Shown here: positions 18,979 through 27,147 of the stretch, in pieces | Numbering within the stretch: the stretch's first letter is position 1 | Layout of the letters: every line of letters begins with the position of its first letter | NCBI GenBank assembly: GCA_903891475.1 | Contig: CAITEP010000031.1 | Span: 62,001-126,000, forward strand | DNA from: an uncultured Mucilaginibacter sp. | Lineage (GTDB): Bacteria; Bacteroidota; Bacteroidia; Sphingobacteriales; Sphingobacteriaceae | Reading direction: 5' to 3' | DNA length: 64,000 bases | Position numbers and translations under genes: made by a program | Notes under the pieces: model-generated | Seen by the model: only the letters and a program-made list of their open reading frames with translations | What the model was told of the DNA's origin: nothing | Database searches by the model: none

Positions 18979-20145
18979 ATGAATTTTTTTCCAAAAAGCG
19001 CTATTTTCCTTTTTATACTAGCCTTAACACCGACCTTATTATTATCGCAAACTCATTTAAATACTGACGGAACCAATTTAAATGCTACCCGAACCGCGGT
19101 ACCTTTTTTAAATATTACGCCCGATTCTAGGTCGGGTGCTTTAGGTGATGCCGGAGTAGCATTGAGTTCTAATTTAAATGATACCTATTGGAACCCTGCA
19201 AAATTAGCCTTTCTTGAAAATACAGATGGCGCATCAATATCATATAGCCCCTGGCTAAGACAACTAATTCCTGATTTAAGTCTTTCTTATTTAACCTATG
19301 ACCATGTTATTGATAACAGGAACGCTATTGGAGTAGCATTGCGTTATTTTAATTATGGAGTTATTCAGTTATATGATCAAGGTCAAAATGCGCAGGGCAC
19401 TTATTATCCTAATGAGTATTCATTGAATGTAGCCTGGGGGCGTAAATTTGGTGATGGCTTTTCATTGGGCTTATCGGGTGGTTATGTACATTCTAATCTT
19501 TCTGATACCAGATTTTCAACCGGAACAGGTGATGCCTCTCAAGCTGGAAACGCGCTATTTGTAGGATTTTCAACTTATTATAAATCAAAAATTAAAGAAT
19601 TTGGAAAAGAAGGTGCTTTTTCTTTCGGAATAAACGCTTCAAATATTGGCACTAAGGTTAGTTATAGCGATAATGGTGTTAAAGATTTTTTACCTGCTAA
19701 CTTAAAGGTGGGCTTTGCAAATACACTAAATCTGGATGAATATAATCAATTTACTCTAACTGTCGACCTTAACAAGTTAATGGTTCCTTTTACCAGAAGA
19801 GACGCTTCAGGTAATCAAATAAGTAATGATAATGTATCGGTTGTCGCAGGTATTTTTCAATCATTTTCTGATGCCCCGCAGGGTTTAAGTCAGGAATTTC
19901 AGCAAATAACCTATTCTCCGGGTTTAGAATATTTATATAATCATATGTTTGCTATACGAGCAGGTTACTTTTATCAAAACGCAAATTTTGGCGGAGCTAA
20001 TTATCTTACCATCGGTTTAGGATTTAAGTATCAATTGCTCAACCTCGATTTTTCATATATTTCTGCGCCGCAACAAAATAGTCCGTTTGCAAATACTATT
20101 AGGTTTACTTTGGCAGCTAATTTTGGATCGGCCATAAAAAAATAA
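18979..20145 (+). CDS. porV: Type IX secretion outer-membrane protein PorV (LptO)
   Basis: The 388-residue product has a signal peptide (to about residue 23) followed by a FadL-like beta-barrel of the PorV/PorQ family. Diagnostic stretches are AVPFLNITPDSRSGALGDAGVA and NDTYWNPAKLAFLE near the N-terminus. PorV collects substrates at the type IX secretion pore and shuttles them to the PorU sortase complex. In Flavobacterium porU, porV and gldJ lie together; here gldJ is the divergent neighbour but porU is absent from this window. ispF starts one base downstream. Confidence 0.9.
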   Translation: MNFFPKSAIFLFILALTPTLLLSQTHLNTDGTNLNATRTAVPFLNITPDSRSGALGDAGVALSSNLNDTYWNPAKLAFLENTDGASISYSPWLRQLIPDLSLSYLTYDHVIDNRNAIGVALRYFNYGVIQLYDQGQNAQGTYYPNEYSLNVAWGRKFGDGFSLGLSGGYVHSNLSDTRFSTGTGDASQAGNALFVGFSTYYKSKIKEFGKEGAFSFGINASNIGTKVSYSDNGVKDFLPANLKVGFANTLNLDEYNQFTLTVDLNKLMVPFTRRDASGNQISNDNVSVVAGIFQSFSDAPQGLSQEFQQITYSPGLEYLYNHMFAIRAGYFYQNANFGGANYLTIGLGFKYQLLNLDFSYISAPQQNSPFANTIRFTLAANFGSAIKK

Positions 20146-20146
20146 T

Positions 20147-20629
20147 ATGGCAAAAATTAAAGTAGGTTTTGGTTTTGATGTACACCAATTAAAGGAAAAC
20201 CACCCTTTTATAATGGGAGGTATAAATCTGGAACATCATGCCGGAGCTTTTGGTCACTCGGATGCGGATGTTTTGTTGCATGCTATTTGCGACGCCTTGC
20301 TTGGAGCTGCTAACCTTCGTGATATTGGATTTCATTTCTCGAACAAAGATGAGCGCTGGCGAGGTATTAGCAGTTTGATTTTGCTTGAACATGTAGTTGA
20401 TTTATTAGCCCAAAATAATTGGCAAATAAATAATATTGATGCAATGGTTTGCTTGGAGGCGCCTAAAATAAACCCTCATATCCCTCAAATGCAAAAAAAT
20501 ATCGCGGCTTCTGCTAAAATTGATGTGGAGGATATTTCCATTAAAGCTACCACCAACGAGCAATTAGGTTTTATAGGCCGCCGGGAAGGTGTGGTTGCCT
20601 ATGCGGTTTGTTTGATTGAAAAGAAGTAA
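20147..20629 (+). CDS. ispF: 2-C-methyl-D-erythritol 2,4-cyclodiphosphate synthase
   Basis: The 160-residue enzyme makes the cyclic diphosphate of the non-mevalonate isoprenoid route. The metal ligands Asp11, His13 (GFDVHQL) and His45 are present in the signature HSDADVLLHAICDALLGAA, and the C-terminal TTNEQLGFIGRREGVVAYA segment is canonical. Length is normal. It follows porV by one base and ends inside a hairpin that probably terminates the porV-ispF transcript. Confidence 0.96.
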   Translation: MAKIKVGFGFDVHQLKENHPFIMGGINLEHHAGAFGHSDADVLLHAICDALLGAANLRDIGFHFSNKDERWRGISSLILLEHVVDLLAQNNWQINNIDAMVCLEAPKINPHIPQMQKNIAASAKIDVEDISIKATTNEQLGFIGRREGVVAYAVCLIEKK

Positions 20630-20660
20630 AGAAAAGCTATTTTATAGATTTTCTTTACTT
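20624..20660 (+). terminator. Hairpin overlapping the ispF stop codon
   Basis: Twelve-base arms AAGTAAAGAAAA and TTTTCTTTACTT enclose a loop with a further short CTA/TAG pairing. The left arm contains the ispF stop codon. An AT-rich stretch with a T run follows. The stem is AT-rich, so it may act with the stronger GC hairpin about 40 bases on. Confidence 0.6.
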
Positions 20661-20692
20661 AATTATTATTTTTTAATTGCAATAAAACTGTT

Positions 20693-23600
20693 TTATGAAG
20701 ACGCCGGAGAAGCGTCTTTTTTTATGGTTACATTACCGGTCCGTTTCAAGGCACCCCAGCCGCTTAACTCTCCTTTTAATGCTTTACGTACCGATTTAAA
20801 TAGTACATAATACATCAACTGGCGCCAAATAAACCTTTGAGGTATAATGTAAGCAAGTTTTTTATAGTCTTCTTTCTGCATCCAAAAAGCAATAATGGCC
20901 ACTACAAAATCAATTAATACAAAAGCTACGTAATAGCTCAATATTCTCCCTGGTTTATCACCAAATAAACCAACGATCATCATCAAATCAGCCAATGGTG
21001 AGAACAATGGCAATACTATTTGGAAAATCAGGATATTGGGCATGCCTACCATGCCAAAAAACTTATATTTTTTATTAAATAAGGCGTCTTTATTTTTCCA
21101 AAAACTCTGCATTACCCCAAAACTCCATCTAAATCGTTGTTTTAGTAATCCCGATAAAGTTTCAGGTGCTTCAGTAAAGGCTATGGCATCATCACAGTTT
21201 TTAACAATATAACCTTGTTTTAGAATCCGCATAGTAAGGTCGCAATCCTCGGCTAAAGTATCATAGGTAAAACCACCGGCTTTTTCAATGGCCGATTTTC
21301 TGAAAGCACCAATTGCTCCAGGCACCACTGTGATGCTATTGATTAAATCAAATGCACGCCTATCCATGTTTTGGGCAGTAATGTATTCAATTGATTGCCA
21401 TCTGGTTATTAAATTTATTTCGTTACCTACTTTCACTGTTCCCGCTACCGCGCCAATTTCATCATCAGTAAAATAGGTCATCATTTGGTAAATGGCATCA
21501 TCCTTTAATTGTGTATCAGCATCAATACAAACTACAAAATTATTTTCAGCCCTACCTATACCATAATTTAATGCCGATGCTTTGCCACCATTAGGCTTGG
21601 TTAAAACTTTTACTTTGGGATGATTACCGTATGTGTTATTTACAATTTCAAATGTTTTATCCTTCGAACCATCATCAATGAATATGATTTCAAAGTTTGG
21701 ATATTGGGTTTTTAATAAACTTTCTATCGTTTTAATGGCAGTAACTTCCTCATTATAAGCGGGAACAATAATGCTTACCGCCGGAAGCGAAGAAGCATCA
21801 ATACTTTCTTTGTCAATTTCTTTGTCTTCGATATATTGTTTTATAGCCAAAATGGCAATTAAAATCACCCTGCCTACTGCTAAAAATATGGCTGCTAAAA
21901 ATAAGTATAGTAAAAACCAGTTGGTGTAATAAATACCTTGCAGAAAAATATTATAAAAAGTTCCGGTTAAACCTGAATTCGCGTCATCTTTAATTTCGGG
22001 CATTAATTCATTTTTACTTTGGTTTAGTACCGCCGCAATGGTAGTAAACTGGTAACCATGACTTTTAAAATAATGAATTATTCCTGGTAGTGCTTTTACT
22101 GTTTCTTCTCTGGTTTCGCCACCTGCATCATGTAATAAAAGCATTGAGCCGGCATCTTTTTGTCGGATAGTGCGTGCAATAATACTGTCGGCAGTTACGC
22201 CAGGTTGCCAATCCCAAGGGTCGATGGATTCGCCAATATTGATATAACTTTGTTTCCTGCTTTCAGCAACAGGAATTACTTCCGCAAGCGTTCTTGGCTC
22301 GGCATCGGCATTAAATGGCGGACGGAATAAAATAGTACTTCGCCCGGTTACAGATTCAATGAGTTTACGGGTAGCATTTAATTCTAACTTTACTCTGTCA
22401 ACACTTACTGTTGATATATCAGGGTGCAAATAAGTATGGTTACCAATTTCATAACCCTCATCAAATTCCCTTCGCAAAATTTGAATATTCTTTTCGGCCA
22501 TCGAGCCTACAATAAAAAAGGCTGCCGGCACATGTTCCTTCTTTAATATATCGAGTATCCTTGGTGTAAATTCAGGGTCGGGGCCATCATCAAAAGTTAA
22601 AACAATTTTTCCCGGTGCATAGCCATATTTCCTGATTACATATTTAGTTGGCAGTTTAATATATTGTTGGTTGGTAAAAAAGTAACTTGAAGTATCCAAA
22701 TCCACACTTATTTTACCGATGGTAGGCGTGGTTATCAGGTCGAGTACCTCCCCATTTCCATCATAGTCAACACTATTACTCAATCCAACATTGGTCAATC
22801 TTTTAACATCTACACCAGTTTTTCTAAGTGAATCAATCGATAAGTTTTTTTGGAAAAACGTCCATAACCTGGGGTCTTCAGCGCCTAAACGCCATAAGGC
22901 TACCCCTCCTGTTGCCCAGTCATCCGCCATCCTGATGATGTTGAAATTGGTGATGGCATCGGTAAAATAAACAGAATGTTCCAAACTGTCCGCATCATAA
23001 TAGGAATAATGCAGGTTTGATGAGTTTGGGTCGTAAATAATTTTGCTTTTATTCTCCTGCGCCGTACTTATGGCTTGCTGGTAACCTATGGATTTACCCA
23101 AACTGCTCTCGGGCCAATCATATGCTCCACCTGCAATGGTTAATATTACCTTTTCGCTTGGGATGCGCCTGCACACCACATCCAGAATTTTTTCAACCCA
23201 AAAACGGTTCGATAAATCACCGGCATTACTTTGATCATTATGTTGGTCAATGGCCATCACAAATAAATAATCATTTACATGCTGTAGCCGTTCAAGCTGG
23301 TATTTATCATCATCAGGTATAACGTTTTGGGTTACCAAATAACCCATTGGATGCAAAATTTTATAAAGATCGTTTTCAAAGGTTATGTAATTCTTGCTAT
23401 TGATGTCTTTGATATCATCCAAATCAAGGTTAACACCCTGAAACTTGTAGCGAGCCAGGTTACGGGCGATACTATAAATAAATTGGGTACGAAGTTTTTT
23501 ATTTTTTATAATCCGCTCTACATCCTTACTATCATATCCGCCGCTTACATTATTGATGTTTACATAGTTTGATAAAGATATGATGACTGGTTTTTTATAC

Positions 23601-24070
23601 TTTTTGTTAATATGGAGTAAACCGGTATCAACATTGGCCACCATGGTATCATGCTTGGGATAAACATAAAAGCCTTCGCTCACCACCATATCCAGTTTGC
23701 CAATATGCGATTCTAAGGAATTATATGCCTGTGGTTCCCAAGCGCGGTAAAATCCGGCATTTATGCGGTCTTTATTATTTGGATGTTTTAATTGATGAAG
23801 ATGCCTGGCCTTTGCCATTTTTTGAATTTCGACCTTATCAATCTTAAAATCTTTATATTTCTTCGACTTTTTAAGGCTTTCAAGTTCCTCTTTCGAAAGT
23901 TTTTTTGGTGCTGGGTTTAAATTTGGAAGGGAAGGATATTGTTTTGAGGTAACCGTTACAATAGCTGCTATAACACTACATATCAACACAACAACCAATA
24001 TTCGGCTGATCCATTTAAAGCGTATCCACCTGTTTGGTGTATCAGTTTGAAAAACTTGTTTATCAGCCAT
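20693..24070 (-). CDS. Three-domain glycan enzyme: GH18-like, NodB polysaccharide deacetylase and GT2 synthase
   Basis: This 1125-residue inner-membrane protein has an N-terminal membrane helix (22-41), then a GH18-like domain (about 100-420), a NodB deacetylase (about 488-690; DD 494-495, HxxxH His545/His549, RPPF 583-586, His647) and, after two helices (about 715-745), a processive GT2 synthase (765-990; DD 799, DAD 850-852, ED 941, QRFRW 978-982) plus C-terminal helices. The layout suggests synthesis of a beta-linked GlcNAc-type polymer with deacetylation outside the membrane, as in PgaB/PgaC or HasA systems. In the GH18-like part the catalytic DxDxE site reads NLDLD (214-218), so the acid Glu is an Asp and hydrolysis is doubtful. 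It is convergent with ispF. Confidence 0.87.
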   Translation of the reverse strand: MADKQVFQTDTPNRWIRFKWISRILVVVLICSVIAAIVTVTSKQYPSLPNLNPAPKKLSKEELESLKKSKKYKDFKIDKVEIQKMAKARHLHQLKHPNNKDRINAGFYRAWEPQAYNSLESHIGKLDMVVSEGFYVYPKHDTMVANVDTGLLHINKKYKKPVIISLSNYVNINNVSGGYDSKDVERIIKNKKLRTQFIYSIARNLARYKFQGVNLDLDDIKDINSKNYITFENDLYKILHPMGYLVTQNVIPDDDKYQLERLQHVNDYLFVMAIDQHNDQSNAGDLSNRFWVEKILDVVCRRIPSEKVILTIAGGAYDWPESSLGKSIGYQQAISTAQENKSKIIYDPNSSNLHYSYYDADSLEHSVYFTDAITNFNIIRMADDWATGGVALWRLGAEDPRLWTFFQKNLSIDSLRKTGVDVKRLTNVGLSNSVDYDGNGEVLDLITTPTIGKISVDLDTSSYFFTNQQYIKLPTKYVIRKYGYAPGKIVLTFDDGPDPEFTPRILDILKKEHVPAAFFIVGSMAEKNIQILRREFDEGYEIGNHTYLHPDISTVSVDRVKLELNATRKLIESVTGRSTILFRPPFNADAEPRTLAEVIPVAESRKQSYINIGESIDPWDWQPGVTADSIIARTIRQKDAGSMLLLHDAGGETREETVKALPGIIHYFKSHGYQFTTIAAVLNQSKNELMPEIKDDANSGLTGTFYNIFLQGIYYTNWFLLYLFLAAIFLAVGRVILIAILAIKQYIEDKEIDKESIDASSLPAVSIIVPAYNEEVTAIKTIESLLKTQYPNFEIIFIDDGSKDKTFEIVNNTYGNHPKVKVLTKPNGGKASALNYGIGRAENNFVVCIDADTQLKDDAIYQMMTYFTDDEIGAVAGTVKVGNEINLITRWQSIEYITAQNMDRRAFDLINSITVVPGAIGAFRKSAIEKAGGFTYDTLAEDCDLTMRILKQGYIVKNCDDAIAFTEAPETLSGLLKQRFRWSFGVMQSFWKNKDALFNKKYKFFGMVGMPNILIFQIVLPLFSPLADLMMIVGLFGDKPGRILSYYVAFVLIDFVVAIIAFWMQKEDYKKLAYIIPQRFIWRQLMYYVLFKSVRKALKGELSGWGALKRTGNVTIKKDASPASS
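20698..20723 (+). terminator. Intrinsic terminator for porV-ispF lying inside the 3' end of the opposite gene
   Basis: A seven-base stem AAGACGC/GCGTCTT with a seven-base loop is followed by a run of T, a textbook rho-independent terminator on the plus strand. The same bases encode the last residues of the minus-strand three-domain enzyme, whose stop lies at 20693. Confidence 0.7.
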
Positions 24071-24117
24071 TTATAATTAACACTAAATTCAATATTGGTG
24101 ATGATAGGTTTATTGGC

Positions 24118-24288
24118 CTACAAATGTTTTTGTATTTTGCCCGTTTCAATTGCCGAAAAATCAACACTGCATTTGCAATTATTGCCACATTCTTTTTTTG
24201 TAAATAAGTTTTTATAAACTAGCCTCGCCATGTAAAATATGGCAAGCAAAAAAAGGGCAACGGTTATAATTGTTTGAAAATCCACCAT
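24118..24288 (-). CDS. FeoB-associated Cys-rich membrane protein (small)
   Basis: This short gene of 56 residues shows one membrane helix (about residues 5-24), then a basic stretch and a compact Cys cluster ECGNNCKCSVDFSAI. This is the pattern of the FeoB-associated Cys-rich family, small proteins usually found near the ferrous iron transporter FeoB, whose role may be iron handling. No feoB is in this window. The stop lies 47 bases from the start of the three-domain glycan enzyme, which reads in the same direction and could share its transcript. Confidence 0.7.
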   Translation of the reverse strand: MVDFQTIITVALFLLAIFYMARLVYKNLFTKKECGNNCKCSVDFSAIETGKIQKHL

Positions 24289-24465
24289 GCAAATTTAATA
24301 CATTTTGTTATACACGCTTAAATAAATTAAATAGTATTTAGGTCAAATAATTGATGCTTAAATGTGGTAGTGTCCTTGTAAAAAAGAATGAATTTGGTTG
24401 GTACAAGCAGTATTCAATTTAATAAGGTATAAGGACTTACCTGTATTTTACCAGATTTAAGCAGC

Positions 24466-25302
24466 CTAGGCTTGGTGCAAATTTAAAACAGCCTGATCTA
24501 AAAAATTAGGGATAATGGTTTGTTGGGTCAGCATTATTTTATCAACATCATCAATACGGGCAAGCATCTCGTTGTACTTATCAATGCCATGCTCAAAAAC
24601 TACTTCTTTTTTCTTTTCTTCTTTCAATAGCAATCCTTTAATAGCAGTGGGATTAGCCTCCGGATGAAATTGTGTGGTGAAAAAGTAATCATTCAACCTG
24701 ATAGCCATCAACGCTCTTGGCAAATCAACATGGGGGCGTTCTTTTTCGAGCGCGACCAGTTTCATACCCAGCTCCTCAAATTTTTTCATATCCGGGTTGA
24801 TAACCTGCCACAACCGAGAGTCCAGTGCTAAAAAAGGGTCATCCAGACCAGCAAAAATGGGTTCGTTAATACCTTCAGCCGTTTTATGTACGGGCAATAC
24901 CCCAAATGATGCGGAACGACGCATGTTTATTTCGCCAAGCTTATATTTCCGGCACAATAACTGAAATGAATGGCATACAAAAAAGCCATATTTTTTTTGG
25001 GCTTGGTTGCCGAGGTTAAAATCCTCCAGCTTATCAATAAGGTTAAAATACTTTTTTTCCCATTCGGTACCTTCACTATCCAGCGGACTACCGGGCCCTC
25101 CGCTCGAAATATAAACATCATAGTGGAGCCCGGGTACTTCTGTTTTTTTGCGGACGTCAAAAACGTCAATACTTAAATCCAAGTGATTGTTTGTTTTATA
25201 CCGATTCAGTATTTCGGTAAAACCGCTCATACCTTCGTTTTCAACGCCATCATAAAGATCCAATATGGCTACCTTCAATGTTTTTTTTACTTCTTTAACC
25301 AT
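24466..25302 (-). CDS. Class I glutamine amidotransferase-like protein
   Basis: The 278-residue product has a GATase1 fold. The nucleophile elbow is in GFFVCHSFQLL and the catalytic His in TTQFHPEANP, with the oxyanion region at YISSGGPGSP. It resembles homoserine-succinyltransferase/GMP-synthase-like stand-alone amidotransferases of unknown substrate. The long C-terminal part after the His segment (about 50 residues) is helical and family-specific. No synthetase partner lies next to it, so the acceptor of the ammonia, if any, is unknown. Confidence 0.8.
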   Translation of the reverse strand: MVKEVKKTLKVAILDLYDGVENEGMSGFTEILNRYKTNNHLDLSIDVFDVRKKTEVPGLHYDVYISSGGPGSPLDSEGTEWEKKYFNLIDKLEDFNLGNQAQKKYGFFVCHSFQLLCRKYKLGEINMRRSASFGVLPVHKTAEGINEPIFAGLDDPFLALDSRLWQVINPDMKKFEELGMKLVALEKERPHVDLPRALMAIRLNDYFFTTQFHPEANPTAIKGLLLKEEKKKEVVFEHGIDKYNEMLARIDDVDKIMLTQQTIIPNFLDQAVLNLHQA

Positions 25303-25516
25303 TTTTGCTAAAATCCAAGTATAGTTTGCAAAGGTTGATAAACAGCCACCTCCGACGATAAAATTATTGCGCTGCTAATGGCTGTTAAATTATTGTTTTT
25401 ATTAATGATGGTAAGTTAAGCGGTTTCATTGTAAATGCCAACAATATGTTAAATAATTTATAATTGTTTATTAAATGCATATTAAACCATGTACAAAATC
25501 CGGTTATAAGCATAAT

Positions 25517-25549
25517 TTTGATTTCTTTTTGAGAGACTATTTAAGTTTC
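25517..25549 (+). promoter_or_regulatory. Candidate promoter of the Nudix hydrolase gene
   Basis: TTTG at 25517-25520 is followed after 21 bases by TAAGTTTC, which differs from the TAnnTTTG element only in the last base. The ATG is 38 bases downstream, a reasonable leader. The rest of the 285-base gap before the gene holds nothing else I can name. Confidence 0.45.
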
Positions 25550-25587
25550 TTTGCCGAACCAATTTAAACAGTAAAACATTTCATCAA

Positions 25588-26151
25588 ATGGAAAATAGCA
25601 AGGAAGCTAACCCTTGGAAAATAACTTCGGAACAGCAGCTCTACGATAATCCCTGGATTTGTCTTACCGAATACAAAGTATTAAACCCTGCCGGTAACCC
25701 GGGTATTTATGGCAAGGTACATTTTAAAAATTATGCCATAGGGGTATTGCCCTTAGATGCCGATTTTAATACTTATTTGGTTGGTCAGTACCGTTTTCCA
25801 TTAGGTGCCTACAGTTGGGAAATGCCTGAGGGTGGTGGGCCATTAGGTACAGATCCGCTCGATTCGGCAAAACGCGAACTGTTGGAAGAAACTGGTTTAA
25901 AGGCAAATAACTGGACCGAACTGGTACGCATGCACCTCTCTAACTCCGTAAGTGATGAGTTGAGTATTGTTTATTTAGCTCGTAATTTGAGGCAATTTGA
26001 GGCCGAACCCGAAGAAACAGAGCAATTGCAAATAAAAAAGCTACCTTTTAAAGAAGTTTACCAAATGGTTTGCGATGGCTTGATAACCGACTCGATGACG
26101 GTTGCCGCTGTTTTAAAACTCCAATTGCTCATAATTGAAAATAAGCTTTAA
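25588..26151 (+). CDS. Nudix hydrolase (ADP-ribose pyrophosphatase type)
   Basis: This 187-residue hydrolase has a complete Nudix box, starting at GGGPLGTDPLDSAKRELLEE and ending TGL (about residues 91-113), with all the metal-binding glutamates. The preceding YLVGQYRFPLGAYSWEMPEGG is typical of the ADP-sugar pyrophosphatase branch, which cleaves ADP-ribose or related nucleotide sugars. The exact substrate cannot be fixed from sequence. An acyltransferase gene follows 42 bases later on the same strand. Confidence 0.87.
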   Translation: MENSKEANPWKITSEQQLYDNPWICLTEYKVLNPAGNPGIYGKVHFKNYAIGVLPLDADFNTYLVGQYRFPLGAYSWEMPEGGGPLGTDPLDSAKRELLEETGLKANNWTELVRMHLSNSVSDELSIVYLARNLRQFEAEPEETEQLQIKKLPFKEVYQMVCDGLITDSMTVAAVLKLQLLIIENKL

Positions 26152-26193
26152 CCTATAAAAAATAGCCGCAAATAATATAAATTTGTTTTGTTT

Positions 26194-26928
26194 ATGAGAA
26201 AGTTTTTAGGGTATATATTAACCCCCTTTGCTATTACGGCTTTTTTCTTGTTGTTGCTTATTTTTCAGCCTATACAATGGTTGGCTTATCGAGTGTTTGG
26301 TTATCGTGCCCATAAATTTGCAGTTGATACCCTAAACATGTTTCTTTCAAGTACTTTTTATTTGGTGGGCAACCCGGTGATTTTCATAAATAAGCAAAAT
26401 TTACCATTACATCGTCCTAAAATATTTATCTCCAACCACCAAAGCCTATGCGATATACCGCCTTTAATTTACCATTTGCGTAAATACCATGCTAAGTTTA
26501 TCTCCAAAATTGAGCTTACCCGAGGAATACCGTCCATCTCCTACAATTTAAAATATGGCGGTGGGGCAAATATCGACCGTAATGATGCCCGCCAATCAAT
26601 TACAGAAATTGTGAAACTGGCCAACAGGATGAAAGAAAACAATTGGTCGGCAGTAATTTTCCCGGAAGGAACCCGATCAAAAGATGGTAAAGTAAAACCC
26701 TTCCAATCGGCAGGGATAGCCACTTTGCTGAAAAAATGCCCAGATGCCCTGCTGGTACCTATCGCCATAAACAATTCCTGGAAAATGATACGCTATGGAT
26801 TATATCCGCTAAATACCTTTATCAGGATGACTTGGGAAGTGTTGGAACCAATAGAACCTAACGGACGCCCGATAGAAGAATTGGTTGCAGAGGTAGAAAA
26901 TAAAATTGCGGCAAAACTGCTGGATTAA
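26194..26928 (+). CDS. 1-acyl-sn-glycerol-3-phosphate acyltransferase (PlsC-like)
   Basis: The 244-residue product is a membrane-bound acyltransferase of the PlsC family, transferring an acyl chain to lysophosphatidic acid or a similar acceptor. The HX4D motif is in ISNHQSLCDIPP, the acceptor motif FPEGTRSKDGKV follows, and VPIAINNSWKM is the usual third block. One or two N-terminal helices anchor it. An in-frame TTG six bases upstream could also start it; the ATG at 26194 gives a normal Met-Arg-Lys signal-anchor start and is preferred. Confidence 0.88.
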   Translation: MRKFLGYILTPFAITAFFLLLLIFQPIQWLAYRVFGYRAHKFAVDTLNMFLSSTFYLVGNPVIFINKQNLPLHRPKIFISNHQSLCDIPPLIYHLRKYHAKFISKIELTRGIPSISYNLKYGGGANIDRNDARQSITEIVKLANRMKENNWSAVIFPEGTRSKDGKVKPFQSAGIATLLKKCPDALLVPIAINNSWKMIRYGLYPLNTFIRMTWEVLEPIEPNGRPIEELVAEVENKIAAKLLD

Positions 26929-27078
26929 TAGCTGGTGACTAATAACTAACAGCTAGTAAAAGAGCCTAATCATAAAATAAAAGACGATACCTACTGCCTG
27001 ATAGCTGCGCTAAAGAAAAAAAGGTTTTAACATGAGTGAAGAATAAGCCTTTATAATTAAACTTTATTACATAAAAGT

Positions 27079-27110
27079 TTTGATTTATGCCTTTTATTTC
27101 TTTAAATTTG
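27079..27110 (+). promoter_or_regulatory. Promoter of the C10 peptidase gene (sigma-ABfr type)
   Basis: TTTG at 27079-27082, a 20-base spacer, then TAAATTTG at 27103-27110: a perfect match to the Bacteroidota consensus TTTG-N19/20-TAnnTTTG. The ATG follows 37 bases later. This is the clearest promoter in the window. Confidence 0.72.
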
Positions 27111-27147
27111 AAATCTAATTTACCAATAATCACAAATTGAACCTAAA

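Noticed and set aside
20616..20810. Open frame spanning the ispF terminators
   Set aside because: It covers two terminator hairpins and the antisense of a well-supported enzyme.
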